DNA of 35,032 bases from AP-15 sp036008325 (GTDB lineage: Bacteria > Pseudomonadota > Alphaproteobacteria > ATCC43930 > CGMCC-115725). This document shows positions 16,101-24,857 of this stretch, one piece after another. The DNA lies in assembly GCA_036008325.1 (NCBI GenBank), contig DASYNW010000104.1:1-35032 (forward strand), written 5' to 3'. The number at the start of each line of letters is the position of its first letter. Within the stretch, counting starts at the first letter, position 1. Under the pieces are notes generated by a model. It worked only from the letters and a program-made list of their open reading frames with translations. It searched no databases and was not told where the DNA came from. The position numbers were made by a program, and so were the translations under genes.

Positions 16101-17357
16101 CTAGGCCCGGGCGAGCACCGGTGAACCGAGGCGGCTCTGACGGAACACCAGCGCCCCGACCACCATGAGGTTGGCGAGGTTGAAGAGGATCCCGGTGGCG
16201 AAGGCCGCGGCGTAGAACCCGGCGTAGTCGTAGATCACCCCGGCGAGCCAGCCGCCGGCGGCCATGCCCGAGCCGCTGAACAAGAGCACGGTCGGGATCC
16301 GCCACGAGGCCTCGGAAGCCGGGAACAGCTCGCGCACCGCCACCACATAGGCCGGGATGATGCCGCTGAAGGCGAGCCCGAATACGGCGGAAACGGCGAA
16401 CAGGCCGGCCTCGTTCTGGGTCGAGAGAAACCCGGCCATGGCCACCGCCTGACAGGCCGAGCCGGCAAGCACCGTGCGCAACCCGCCGAACCGGTCGGCG
16501 ACAAAGCCCCAGAACTGCCGGCCGATAAAGGCGCAGGCCAAGAGCAGCGACAACATCGCCGCACCTTGGGTCACCGGGATGCCGAGATCGCCGCAATAGG
16601 CGACCAGATGGCCTTGCGGCATCGCCATCGGCACGCAGCACAGAAAGCTCGCCAGCGCAATCAGGCCGAGCGCCGTGCGCGGCCGCAGGCCGAGGACCGC
16701 GGCGCGCGGCGCCGGTCCGGCCCCGGTGGCGCCGCCAGTCAACGGCTCGGGCGGGGGTCCGAAAACCACAAAAGCGGCGGGCAGGATCACCACCACCGCA
16801 AACCCCGCATAGATCTGCATCGTATCGCGCCAGCCGAAAGCCTGGATCGCATGGCCGAACAGCGGCGCCCAGATCGTCCCGGCGGCAGCCTGGCCGCTGG
16901 CGATCAGCGCCAGCGCCGAGCCGCGCCGGCGATCGAACCAGCGGGCGACATAAACATAGAGCGGCGCGTTGATCCCGGCATTGCCGAGCAGCCCCATAAA
17001 CAGCCCGTGGCCGACGTAGAGCGACCAGCGCCCGCCGAGGCTCGACAGGATCAGCCCGGCAGCGATCATCAGCGCCCCGAAGATAACCGTCCAGCGCACC
17101 CCGGTCCGCTCGGCGACCCGGCCCATCGCGATCCCGCCGAGCGCCGAGCCGAGCCAGGCGAGCGAGACCGACAATGCCGGCACCGAGCGGACGTTGCCGA
17201 ACTCGGCCGCGATCGGCTTCAGCGCCACGATGGTAATCATCGGCGCGCCAAAGGAAATCGACAGAATGCCGAGCGCGGTCATCGCCACCAGCCAGGAGCG
17301 CCGCGTCTCGAGCGAACCCGCGGTCGCCGCGCGGCCGGTCACCGATGCCCTCGTCAT
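16101..17357 (-). CDS. MFS transporter, monocarboxylate/oxalate-formate-like
   Basis: This is a 418-residue inner-membrane carrier with about twelve hydrophobic segments arranged as two bundles. The cytoplasmic loop after the sixth span (about 200-235) is proline-rich. The GRVAERTGVRW loop between spans 2 and 3 and ADRFGG in the second half are the MFS signature positions. ARWFDRRRGSALALIASGQA resembles the monocarboxylate porter/OFA branch, so a small organic acid is a reasonable substrate guess. No strong ribosome site is seen before ATG 17355-17357. It is probably cotranscribed with the NHL gene downstream. Confidence 0.9.
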   Translation of the reverse strand: MTRASVTGRAATAGSLETRRSWLVAMTALGILSISFGAPMITIVALKPIAAEFGNVRSVPALSVSLAWLGSALGGIAMGRVAERTGVRWTVIFGALMIAAGLILSSLGGRWSLYVGHGLFMGLLGNAGINAPLYVYVARWFDRRRGSALALIASGQAAAGTIWAPLFGHAIQAFGWRDTMQIYAGFAVVVILPAAFVVFGPPPEPLTGGATGAGPAPRAAVLGLRPRTALGLIALASFLCCVPMAMPQGHLVAYCGDLGIPVTQGAAMLSLLLACAFIGRQFWGFVADRFGGLRTVLAGSACQAVAMAGFLSTQNEAGLFAVSAVFGLAFSGIIPAYVVAVRELFPASEASWRIPTVLLFSGSGMAAGGWLAGVIYDYAGFYAAAFATGILFNLANLMVVGALVFRQSRLGSPVLARA

Positions 17358-17822
17358 GGCGCTACGATCTCAGCGGCGCGGGCCCAATCGGGCAGCGATG
17401 GCCCGCAGTCTTTTGGGCCGCAGTGCTTTGGGCCGGCTTAAGGCGCAGCGCCATCATTCCTCCCGAACAGCGGTTTTGTCGTCCTCTGATGGCGAGTGTT
17501 GCGCGGCCTGCCGCACCCGGCAACAAGGATGGTTGCAATGGCGTTCCGACAGCGGCGCATAAGGAGCTCCGGGCGGCAACGCACGCTCGCCTCGCCGGGG
17601 CGCTTCTGATACGCTAGGGCCAGATACGCCGAAGCACCATCTGGCGCTGACATCGTCATTCGAGGATGCCGCTCAGAGGCAGGCCCCGGACCGATGCCCC
17701 GAACCGATGTGCGCGGACCGATTGTGCACGGTCGCTGACGGTGTTCATAGGTTCCGGGCTCGCGGGTTTCATCCGCGCCCCGGAATGACGGTTTAGTGGA
17801 CGGGCGCGGAAAAGGAGCGGCG
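17358..17822. other. 465-bp spacer upstream of thiE, no gene
   Basis: This is a divergent region between the MFS carrier and thiE. It contains a REP-like hairpin near its right end (17751-17790). I looked for a thiamine-pyrophosphate riboswitch before thiE and do not see the conserved THI-box core. A 31-codon minus-strand frame starting at 17457 has GGGAGG almost abutting its ATG and is probably not real. Confidence 0.5.
17751..17790. repeat. REP-like hairpin ending in GGAATGACG
   Basis: Stem TTCCGGG (17752-17758) pairs with CCCGGAA (17779-17785), with an inner stem CGCGG (17761-17765) to CCGCG (17773-17777), followed by TGACG. The layout is that of a common dispersed alphaproteobacterial palindrome. 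It is a different family from the elements at 1184 and 7761. Confidence 0.65.
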
Positions 17823-18509
17823 ATGGCGTTGGCACGCAGCGGATCGGCCACGGAGGCGCCGGCGACGACGCGACTCTATCTAATCACGCCGCCGGCATTC
17901 GAGCCCGAGCGATTCGCAGGGGAATTAGAGGAGGCGCTGGCCGGCGGCGATGTCGCCTGCCTGCAATTGCGGCTGAAGGAGGCTGGCGACGACGCGGTGC
18001 GCCGCGCTACCGCGATCCTGCAGCCGATCGCGCGGGCGCACGATGTCGCCTTTATCATGAACGACCGCCCCGACCTCGCCGCCGAGCTCGATTGCGACGG
18101 GGTCCATGTCGGCGACGAGGACATGCCCTATGCCGCAGCCCGGCGGCTGCTGGGGTCCGACCGGATCGTCGGGGTCACCTGCGGCGACAGCCGCGACCGG
18201 GCGATCACCGCAGCCGAGGCCGGCGCCGACTACGTCGCCTTTGGCGCCTTTTTCCCGAGCATGACCAAGACCGCCACCAAATTCCGCGCCGATCCCGAAG
18301 TGCTGCGCGACTGGAGCGAAACGACGGTGGTGCCGTGCTGCGCGATCGGCGGCATTACCCAGGAGAATTGCGGGCCGCTCATCGAAGCCGGCGCCGATTT
18401 TCTCGCGGTCATCTCCTCGATTTGGTCTTATCCGAAGGGCCCCCGCGCCGCCGTCGCCGCCTTCAACCAGGTGCTCGCCAAATACGGCCGCGCCCATACG
18501 GTGATCTGA
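17823..18509 (+). CDS. thiE: Thiamine phosphate synthase
   Basis: This is a 228-residue TIM-barrel enzyme joining the thiazole and pyrimidine moieties to form thiamine phosphate. Q48-L-R50, MNDRPDLAAELDCDGVHVGD (79-98), D100, the GVTCGDS segment and GAFFPSMTKT are the expected active-site and phosphate-binding blocks. The ATG follows AAAGGAG (17811-17817). A few changes from the enteric consensus (TCGDS in place of the usual STH) fit an alternative branch seen in alphaproteobacteria. No thiC, thiG or thiD is nearby. It is convergent with epmA. Confidence 0.9.
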   Translation: MALARSGSATEAPATTRLYLITPPAFEPERFAGELEEALAGGDVACLQLRLKEAGDDAVRRATAILQPIARAHDVAFIMNDRPDLAAELDCDGVHVGDEDMPYAAARRLLGSDRIVGVTCGDSRDRAITAAEAGADYVAFGAFFPSMTKTATKFRADPEVLRDWSETTVVPCCAIGGITQENCGPLIEAGADFLAVISSIWSYPKGPRAAVAAFNQVLAKYGRAHTVI

Positions 18510-18571
18510 TCAGCGCCACCCGATGAACCTTCGTTCGGCTACTTGCTTGCTTGGCCGGATGACCATGGCAT

Positions 18572-19609
18572 TTAAGAAACCGGCGCCCACAGCACCTCTT
18601 CGATATCCTCGGCGCCGGTCGCGAGCATGACCAGGCGGTCGAAGCCGAGGGCGATGCCGGCCGCGGGCGGCATTCCGTGGTCGAGGGCGGCGAGGAAATC
18701 TTCGTCGATTGGGTAGGTTTCGCCGTAGAGCGCGTGTTTTTTCGCCTGGTCGGCGCGAAACCGGGCGCGTTGCTCGGCCGGGTCGGTCAACTCGCCGAAA
18801 GCGTTGGCAAGCTCGAGGCCGCAGACATAGAGCTCGAAGCGCTCGGCCACTCGCGGATCTTCGGGGTTGCGGCGCGACAGTGCCGCCATCGAAGCCGGGA
18901 AGCCATGCAGGATGGTCGGCGCGCCGATGCCGAGACGCGGCTCGATGCGGTCGAGGAAGATGCGGAAGTAGAGCGCCTCCCAATCGTCGCCCGGATGCGG
19001 CTCGATGCCGATCCGGCGCGCCTCGGTGCTCAGCCGATCGAAATCGGGGAATAATGGGTCGGGGGCGGTCGCCAGGATATCGATGCGGCAATGTTGCTCG
19101 AACGCCTCGGCGACGCTGATCTCGCGCCACGGCAGCCGGGCATCGGCGGTGCGGCCCCGCCAGGCAAGGGTCACGGCGCCGGCCGCCGCCTGGCACGCGC
19201 GCAGCAGGCCCTCGCAATCGGGGATCAGGTCACGCCACGAAGCGCCGGCCCGATACCATTCGAGCATCGCGAATTCCGGGTGGTGCGTGGCGCTGCGCTC
19301 GCCGTCGCGGAACACATGGGCGAGCTGCCAGATCCGCGGCAGGCCGGCGACCAAGAGCTTCTTCATCGCGAATTCCGGCGAGGTATGCAGATAGCGCTGC
19401 GCGGTGCGGCCGTCGCGTGGGTCGTGCAATTCGGTGGCGAAGGCCTGCAGATGCGGCTCCAGCCCCGGGCTCGCCTGGAGGGCCGGGGTATCGACCTCGA
19501 CAAACCCGTGCCCAGCAAAAAAATCGCGCACCGCGTCGAGCATCCGGCCGCGCTGAGCCAGCCGCTCGCGCCGCCCGGCAAGGCGCTCCGGCCGCCACCA
19601 TTCCGGCAT
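18572..19609 (-). CDS. epmA: EF-P lysine ligase EpmA (GenX/PoxA)
   Basis: This is a 345-residue class II lysyl-tRNA-synthetase paralogue lacking the N-terminal anticodon-binding OB domain. Motif 2 is seen as FRDGERSATHHPEFAMLEWY and motif 3 as GIALGFDRLVML near the end. EpmA attaches (R)-beta-lysine, or lysine, to a conserved lysine of elongation factor P so that ribosomes pass polyproline stretches. The start follows GGGAGG. It is divergent from efp, its substrate gene, with 89 bp between, which strongly supports the assignment. The usual partner EpmB (lysine 2,3-aminomutase) is not in this window. Confidence 0.95.
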   Translation of the reverse strand: MPEWWRPERLAGRRERLAQRGRMLDAVRDFFAGHGFVEVDTPALQASPGLEPHLQAFATELHDPRDGRTAQRYLHTSPEFAMKKLLVAGLPRIWQLAHVFRDGERSATHHPEFAMLEWYRAGASWRDLIPDCEGLLRACQAAAGAVTLAWRGRTADARLPWREISVAEAFEQHCRIDILATAPDPLFPDFDRLSTEARRIGIEPHPGDDWEALYFRIFLDRIEPRLGIGAPTILHGFPASMAALSRRNPEDPRVAERFELYVCGLELANAFGELTDPAEQRARFRADQAKKHALYGETYPIDEDFLAALDHGMPPAAGIALGFDRLVMLATGAEDIEEVLWAPVS

Positions 19610-19625
19610 TCCTATCGCCTCCCGC

Positions 19626-19653
19626 TTGCCGTGGGCTTGCCGCGTGCTAATTT
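19626..19653 (+). promoter_or_regulatory. Candidate sigma-70 promoter for efp
   Basis: TTGCCG (19626-19631) and TAATTT (19648-19653) are spaced 16 bp, 46 bp before the efp start, inside the 89-bp divergent spacer. The match is moderate and unsupported by other evidence. Confidence 0.3.
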
Positions 19654-19698
19654 CTCGACAGCAGCCGGGCTCGACCGCGCCCTTCCAGGACCTCAGTC

Positions 19699-20265
19699 AT
19701 GAAGATCAACGCCATCGACATCAAGCCGGGCAATGTCCTCGAGCACCAGGGCAAGCTGTGGATCGTGCTGAAACGCGAGCTGGTCCAGCCCGGCAAGGGC
19801 GGCGCCTTTGCCCAGGTCGAGATGCGCGACCTGCGCAGCGGAACCAAGCTCAACGACCGCTATCGCACCCAGGAAACCGTCGAGCGCGTCCGCCTCGATG
19901 AAAAGGACATGCAGTTTCTGTTCATGGAGGGCGGGCAGGCGACCTTCATGGACAGCGACAGCTTCGAGCAGATTTCGATCCCGACCGAGGTGATCGGCGA
20001 GCCCGCCGATTTTCTGCATGACGGAATGGTCTGCACGGTGATGCTGCACGAAGGCGCCGCACTCTCGGTCGAGCTGCCGCAGAGTGTGGTCATGGCGGTG
20101 ACCGAGGCCGATCCGGTCGTGCGCGGCCAGACCGCGTCGTCCTCGTACAAGCCGGGCAAGCTCGAAAACGGCCGCCGGGTCATGATCCCGCCCTATATCG
20201 AAGCCGGCACCCGCATCGTCGTCAGCACCGCCGACGGCAGCTATATGGAGCGGGCGAAAGATTGA
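19699..20265 (+). CDS. efp: Elongation factor P
   Basis: This is a 188-residue, three-domain, tRNA-shaped factor that relieves ribosome stalling at consecutive prolines. The modification loop reads VQPGKGGAFAQVEMRD with the acceptor Lys33, matching K34 of E. coli. The C-terminal domain keeps the GTRIVVSTADGSYMERAKD end. AGGA lies 8 bp before the ATG. Its divergent neighbour epmA would modify Lys33. Together they define a translation-quality module. Confidence 0.98.
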   Translation: MKINAIDIKPGNVLEHQGKLWIVLKRELVQPGKGGAFAQVEMRDLRSGTKLNDRYRTQETVERVRLDEKDMQFLFMEGGQATFMDSDSFEQISIPTEVIGEPADFLHDGMVCTVMLHEGAALSVELPQSVVMAVTEADPVVRGQTASSSYKPGKLENGRRVMIPPYIEAGTRIVVSTADGSYMERAKD

Positions 20266-20287
20266 GCGCCGGGTCGGGGGCCTCGGC

Positions 20288-21103
20288 ATGGTGATGCGCT
20301 CGCCGGTGCTGAACGTCATGGCGAACGCGGCGCTGAAGGCGGCGCGTGGCCTGCTGCGCGATTTCGGCGAGGTCGAGCAGCTCCAGGTTTCTATCAAGGG
20401 TCCGGGCGAATTCGTTTCGACCGCCGATCTGAAAGCGGAACGCACTCTCAAGGCCGAGTTGACCCGCGCTCGGCCCGGCTATTCGCTGCTGTTCGAGGAG
20501 GGCGGCGCCGAAACCGGATCGGACCCGCGCCACCGCTGGATCGTCGATCCGCTTGACGGCACCACCAACTTCCTGCACGGCATCCCGCATTTCGCGATCT
20601 CGATCGCGCTCGAACGCGACGGCGAGATCGTCGCCGGCCTCGTCTACGACCCGGTCCGTGACGAGATGTATTCGGCGGAAAAGGGGCTCGGCGCCCATGT
20701 CAACGACCGCCGGCTCAGGGTATCGGCGCGCCGCCGGCTCGGCGAGGCGGTGATCGGCACCGGCATGCCGTTCGGCGATCGCGGCGATCGCCCGGCCTAT
20801 CTGGCGGGTCTCACTGCGGTCATGGCGGCGACCAGCGGGGTGCGCCGGATCGGCGCGGCGGCGCTCGATCTGGCCTATGTCGCCGCCGGCCGTTATGACG
20901 GGTACTGGGAATTCGGCCTTGCGCCGTGGGACATCGCCGCCGGTCTCCTGCTGGTGCGCGAGGCGGGCGGCTATGTCAGCGATTTGTCCGGCGGCCACGC
21001 GATGATGACGAGCGGCGACGTGCTGGCCGCCAACGATCATCTGCATCTGCCGCTTGCCGCGTTGATCCGGGACGCGCGGCGCGCTGCCCGGGCGGCGACC
21101 TAG
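20288..21103 (+). CDS. suhB: Inositol monophosphatase family protein
   Basis: This is a 271-residue Mg-dependent phosphatase of the IMPase/SuhB family. Metal-binding residues are visible: Glu70 in LFEEGG, Asp87 and Asp90 in WIVDPLDGTTNFLHG, and Asp215 in APWDIAAG. It hydrolyses inositol-1-phosphate and similar monophosphates; SuhB also affects rRNA transcription in enterics. It begins 22 bp after efp on the same strand and is probably cotranscribed. ATG 20288 or 20294 are both possible starts. Confidence 0.92.
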   Translation: MVMRSPVLNVMANAALKAARGLLRDFGEVEQLQVSIKGPGEFVSTADLKAERTLKAELTRARPGYSLLFEEGGAETGSDPRHRWIVDPLDGTTNFLHGIPHFAISIALERDGEIVAGLVYDPVRDEMYSAEKGLGAHVNDRRLRVSARRRLGEAVIGTGMPFGDRGDRPAYLAGLTAVMAATSGVRRIGAAALDLAYVAAGRYDGYWEFGLAPWDIAAGLLLVREAGGYVSDLSGGHAMMTSGDVLAANDHLHLPLAALIRDARRAARAAT

Positions 21104-21362
21104 CAGCTTGCCCCGCGACGATCACCCATAGAGCGATAGGGTGGGGCACGCGAGCGGGTCGCAACGGGCGCCGGCGCTGGGATCGAACTGCCCAACAGGC
21201 GGCGGCCGGCAATTCCGTGGTAGTCTGCCGGAGTTATGAGTTCAGGGGTGTGTTCTTCGATGTTGATCGTGCTCGACCGGCAGTCTCGCGGCGGGGTGGT
21301 CGCGCGCTGGCGCCGGCAACGGCGAACCCGCGGCCGATGACCGAGCCCCACCGGCTGTCGCC

Positions 21363-22520
21363 ATGAATCGCTCGCGCCGCTTCCTGGTGCGGATGATCGT
21401 GTTCCTGGTGCTGGTCGCCGCCCTGGCGGCAGCGCTGGGGCGTTCGCTGGCCGTGGCCTTTATGGGCAATCCCGGGGTCAACGGGGTGATCGTCGGCATT
21501 CTGCTGGCCGGCATCGTGTACATCTTCCGCCAGGTGCTGCTGCTCGACCCGGAGATCGAGTGGATCGAGAGTTTTCGCCATCGCGAGGCCGGGGGCGCCG
21601 AGCCGATGGCCGGTCGCCGTCAGGCGCCGCGGCTGTTGGCGTCGATGGCGCGCATGCTGGGCGCCCGCCAGGTCGGGCGGGTCAGCCTGTCGGCGAGCTC
21701 CTTGCAGACTTTGCTCGACGGCATCGGCTCGCGCCTCAACGAAACCCGCGAAACCTCGCGCTATCTGATCGGGGTGCTGGTCTTTCTCGGGCTGCTCGGC
21801 ACCTTTTATGGGCTCCTGGAGACGGTGCGCTCGGTCGGCGGCGTGATCGGCGGGCTCGATGTCGGCGGCAACGATCTCGCCCGCGCCTTCGCCCACCTCA
21901 AATCCGGGCTCGAATCGCCGCTGGCCGGCATGGGCACCGCGTTCAGCTCCTCCTTGTTCGGGCTCGCCGGCAGTCTCGTGCTGGGCTTTCTCGACCTCCA
22001 GGCGGGCCAAGCGCAGAACCGGTTCTACAATGACCTCGAAGAGTGGCTGTCGACCTACACCCGGCTTTCGAGCGGCGGTCTGGGCGATGGCGGCGAGGCT
22101 TCGGTGCCGGCCTTTATCCAGGCTTTGCTCGAACAGACTGCCGACAGCCTGGAAAACCTGCAGCGCATCATCGCCCGCGGCGAGGAGAGCCGGATCGGCG
22201 CCAATGCGACCCTGGCGAGCCTGACCGATCGCCTCGGCATCCTCGGCGAGCAGATGAAGGCCGGGCAGATGTTGATGCTGCGGCTCGCCGAGAACCAGCT
22301 CGAGCTGAAACCGACCCTCTCCCGTCTCGCCGACATCGCCGAGAGCTCGTCGGGGCATGACGACGCGCTGCGCAACCATCTGCGCAACATCGAGGGCTAC
22401 ACCGCGCGCCTGACCGAGGATCTGGCGCAGGGCCGCGCGCAGAGCGTGCAGGAATTGCGCGGCGAAATCCGGATTCTCGCCCGCACCATCGCGGCACTGG
22501 CCGAAGAGGGCCGGCGCTGA
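21363..22520 (+). CDS. MotA/TolQ/ExbB-type proton-channel protein
   Basis: This is a 385-residue inner-membrane protein. Hydrophobic spans are visible at about 10-33, 38-58, 135-156 and 188-212. The last two carry the MotA/ExbB channel signature (GLLGTFYGLLETV and LAGMGTAFSSSLFGLAGSL). The C-terminal 150 residues are a long, mostly helical cytoplasmic tail rich in leucine and glutamate. Such proteins form pentameric channels with a MotB/ExbD-like partner. The next gene, 21 bp on, supplies that partner. The function of the pair is not known; flagellar stator, Tol-like and gliding-motor roles are all conceivable, but no other genes for these are nearby. Confidence 0.85.
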   Translation: MNRSRRFLVRMIVFLVLVAALAAALGRSLAVAFMGNPGVNGVIVGILLAGIVYIFRQVLLLDPEIEWIESFRHREAGGAEPMAGRRQAPRLLASMARMLGARQVGRVSLSASSLQTLLDGIGSRLNETRETSRYLIGVLVFLGLLGTFYGLLETVRSVGGVIGGLDVGGNDLARAFAHLKSGLESPLAGMGTAFSSSLFGLAGSLVLGFLDLQAGQAQNRFYNDLEEWLSTYTRLSSGGLGDGGEASVPAFIQALLEQTADSLENLQRIIARGEESRIGANATLASLTDRLGILGEQMKAGQMLMLRLAENQLELKPTLSRLADIAESSSGHDDALRNHLRNIEGYTARLTEDLAQGRAQSVQELRGEIRILARTIAALAEEGRR

Positions 22521-22541
22521 GCCCCGGAAAGCTGACCACTC

Positions 22542-23570
22542 ATGCCGATCGCCCGCCGAAACCCGCGCCGCTCCAGCATCGACATCTGGCCGGGCTTTGT
22601 CGACGCCCTGTCGCAGCTGTTGATGGTGATCATCTTTATTCTGTTGGTGTTCACCGCCGGCCAGTTCTATCTCTCGGCGGCATTGTCCGGGCGCGACCAG
22701 GCGCTGCACAAATTGCAGCATCAGGTCGACCAATTGGCCGACTTGCTGTCGCTGGAGAAAACCACCAACAGCAATCTGCGGCAGGGCGCGACGCTGCTGA
22801 CCGCACAGCTCAAAACCGCCGAGACCGAGCGCGATCGGCTGAACGCCCGGATCGCCGCGTTGACCGCTACGGCCAACCAGGCCGCGGCGCAGGCCAAGCA
22901 GACCGGCGGCCAGCTCGCCGCACAAAAGCAGCTCAGCAGCGACGCTCTGGCCGAGGTCGACGAGCTGAACGCGCAGATCGCCGCGTTGCGCCAGCAGCTT
23001 TCGGCGCTGGCGACGGCGCTCGACGTCTCCCAGACCAAGGTCAAGACCCAGCAGGGCCAGATCGCCGACCTCGGCCAAAAGCTCAACCTCGCTCTGGCCA
23101 ACAAGGTCGAGGAGCTGGCCCATTATCGATCCGAATTTTTCGGGCGGCTGCGCGAAATTCTCGGCAAGCGGCCGGACATCCATGTCGTCGGCGACCGTTT
23201 TGTGTTCCAGTCTGAGGTGCTGTTCGCGCCGGGCAGCGCCGATCTGACCGACGTCGCAAAAAAGGAGCTCGGCCCGGTTTTCGCCACGCTGAAGCAGATC
23301 GCCGCCGAGATCCCGCCCGGCCTGCACTGGATCCTGCAGGTCAGCGGCTACACCGACAAGCGCCCGATCGCCACAGCGCAGTTTCCATCGAATTGGGAAT
23401 TGTCGACGGCGCGCGCGCTCTCGGTGGTGCGCTATGCCATCAAACAGGGCATCCCCGCCGACCGGCTCGCGGGTGCTGGTTTCGCCGCCACCGACCCGAT
23501 CGATCCCGGCGACACCCCCGAGGCCTACGCGCGCAACCGCCGCATCGAGCTGAAGCTGACCGAGCGCTGA
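22542..23570 (+). CDS. OmpA/MotB-like peptidoglycan-binding partner of the channel
   Basis: This is a 342-residue protein with one N-terminal membrane anchor (about 22-46), a long coiled coil (about 50-200), and a C-terminal OmpA-like peptidoglycan-binding domain (about 210-342; VFQSEVLFAPGSADL, GYTDKRP, NWELSTARA, NRRIELKL). Asp21, at the start of the membrane span in WPGFVDALSQLLMV, is placed like the proton-carrying Asp of MotB/ExbD. It is coupled to the MotA/ExbB-like gene upstream. Together they would make an ion-driven machine linking the inner membrane to the cell wall. Its physiological role is unknown. Confidence 0.87.
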   Translation: MPIARRNPRRSSIDIWPGFVDALSQLLMVIIFILLVFTAGQFYLSAALSGRDQALHKLQHQVDQLADLLSLEKTTNSNLRQGATLLTAQLKTAETERDRLNARIAALTATANQAAAQAKQTGGQLAAQKQLSSDALAEVDELNAQIAALRQQLSALATALDVSQTKVKTQQGQIADLGQKLNLALANKVEELAHYRSEFFGRLREILGKRPDIHVVGDRFVFQSEVLFAPGSADLTDVAKKELGPVFATLKQIAAEIPPGLHWILQVSGYTDKRPIATAQFPSNWELSTARALSVVRYAIKQGIPADRLAGAGFAATDPIDPGDTPEAYARNRRIELKLTER

Positions 23571-23606
23571 GTCATCCCGCCGGGTGATGCTGTCGGACCG
23601 ACCCGG

Positions 23607-24857
23607 TCAGTCCAGCACGATGCGCGGGCCGCTGACGCCGCTCAGCAGCCGGTGCAGGTGGAAGCCGGTCAGATGGTCGTCGCTGCGCAGGCCGAGGAGT
23701 GCGGCAAAGGCCGGCATCGCCAGCGGATCGCCGGCTTCGAGCTTGGCGAAGGCGTCGAGATAGGCGCGGGTCGCGGGCTCGGCGAAGGCCTCGGCCGACA
23801 GCGGCTCGAACGCGCGCAATGGCTCCCGGCGGCCGCGCAGCAACAGGTCGCCGACCGGCCTTCCCCGGAACCCGGCGACCCGGCTCGCGACGCTCTCGCC
23901 GACGCAGATGCGGGTGCCGAGCTGCTTGTTGGCGGCCTCGAGCCGGGCCGAGGTATTCACCGTATCGCCATAGGCGGTGTAGTCGAAATAGCGCCCGCCG
24001 CCGAAATTACCGACGATCGCGGGGCCCGCGGCGAGGCCGAGCCGGGTCGCGCCAAGCACGATGCCACGCTCCCGCCAGCGCTCGCGGAAGGCCTGGGCGC
24101 AAAGATCGAGCTCGAGCGCGCAGGCAATCGCGCGTTCGGCGTGGTCGGGCTGATCGGCGGGCGCCCCGAACAGCACGTGCATGGCGTCGCCGACGAGCTT
24201 TACAACGGTTCCGCCGTGGGCGAAGACGATGTCGGTCATCGCACCCAGATAATCGTTCAACAGCGGGGCGATGATTTCCGGGTCGAGGGTTTCGACCAGC
24301 GAAGTGAACTCGGCGATGTCGGTAAACAGCGAGGTGATTTCGCGCCGCTGGCCGCCGAGGTCGACGGCTTCGGGGTCGCTCGCCAGCCGCTCCGCCAGGT
24401 TGGGCGAAAAGTAGCGCGACAGCAGCGCGTGGGCGCGCTCCGCCGCGGCTTGCCGGCGCCGCGCCTCGCGCAGCCGCTCGATGTGCGCCAGCGTCTTGTT
24501 GATCGTCGCTTCGAGGTCGGCGAAGTCGATCGGCTTGGTGACGAAATCGAACGCCCCGCGGTTCATCGCGGTGCGGATGTTGGCCATGTCGCCATAGGCG
24601 GAGACGATCACCGTCGAGAGCGGCTCGTCGCTCTGCTGGATCTTCTGCAGCAGGGTCAGGCCGTCCATCCGCGGCATGTTGATGTCGCTGACTACCATGT
24701 CGACGGCGGCGCCGTTGGTCAGCATTTCGAGCGCCTCGATGCCATCACGGGCAAAGCGAAAATCAAAGGCGCCGCCGCGGATCTGCCGACGAAATCGCTG
24801 CTGCACCAAGGATTCGAGATCCGGCTCGTCGTCGACCACGAGGATCGTCGCGGTCAT
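23607..24857 (-). CDS. Response regulator with class III adenylate/guanylate cyclase output
   Basis: This is a 416-residue protein. A receiver domain (1-125) has acidic residues D9/D10, phospho-acceptor Asp58 (VSDINMPRMDG) and Lys108. A helical linker (125-165) leads to a class III cyclase domain (170-350). Metal aspartates 180 (FTDIAEFTSL) and 224 (KLVGDAM), Lys220 at the purine-selecting position, and the transition-state pair Asn301/Arg305 (NTSAR) are present, so it should be active and cAMP is the likelier product. The ATG overlaps the kinase stop as ATGA (24854-24857). Phosphorylation by that kinase presumably controls cyclase activity. Confidence 0.93.
   Translation of the reverse strand: MTATILVVDDEPDLESLVQQRFRRQIRGGAFDFRFARDGIEALEMLTNGAAVDMVVSDINMPRMDGLTLLQKIQQSDEPLSTVIVSAYGDMANIRTAMNRGAFDFVTKPIDFADLEATINKTLAHIERLREARRRQAAAERAHALLSRYFSPNLAERLASDPEAVDLGGQRREITSLFTDIAEFTSLVETLDPEIIAPLLNDYLGAMTDIVFAHGGTVVKLVGDAMHVLFGAPADQPDHAERAIACALELDLCAQAFRERWRERGIVLGATRLGLAAGPAIVGNFGGGRYFDYTAYGDTVNTSARLEAANKQLGTRICVGESVASRVAGFRGRPVGDLLLRGRREPLRAFEPLSAEAFAEPATRAYLDAFAKLEAGDPLAMPAFAALLGLRSDDHLTGFHLHRLLSGVSGPRIVLD

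Noticed and set aside
17640..17822. TPP riboswitch before thiE
   Set aside because: The conserved THI-box core is not found; the only structure is a REP-like hairpin.
21234..23327. 697-codon minus-strand ORF
   Set aside because: It is antisense to the MotA/ExbB-OmpA pair, whose domains are unmistakable; composition is shadow-like.
21363..23570. Zorya-type anti-phage system (ZorA/ZorB-like pair)
   Set aside because: The MotA-like and OmpA-like pair fits superficially, but no ZorC, ZorD or ZorE gene is next to it; the neighbours are efp/suhB and a signalling unit.
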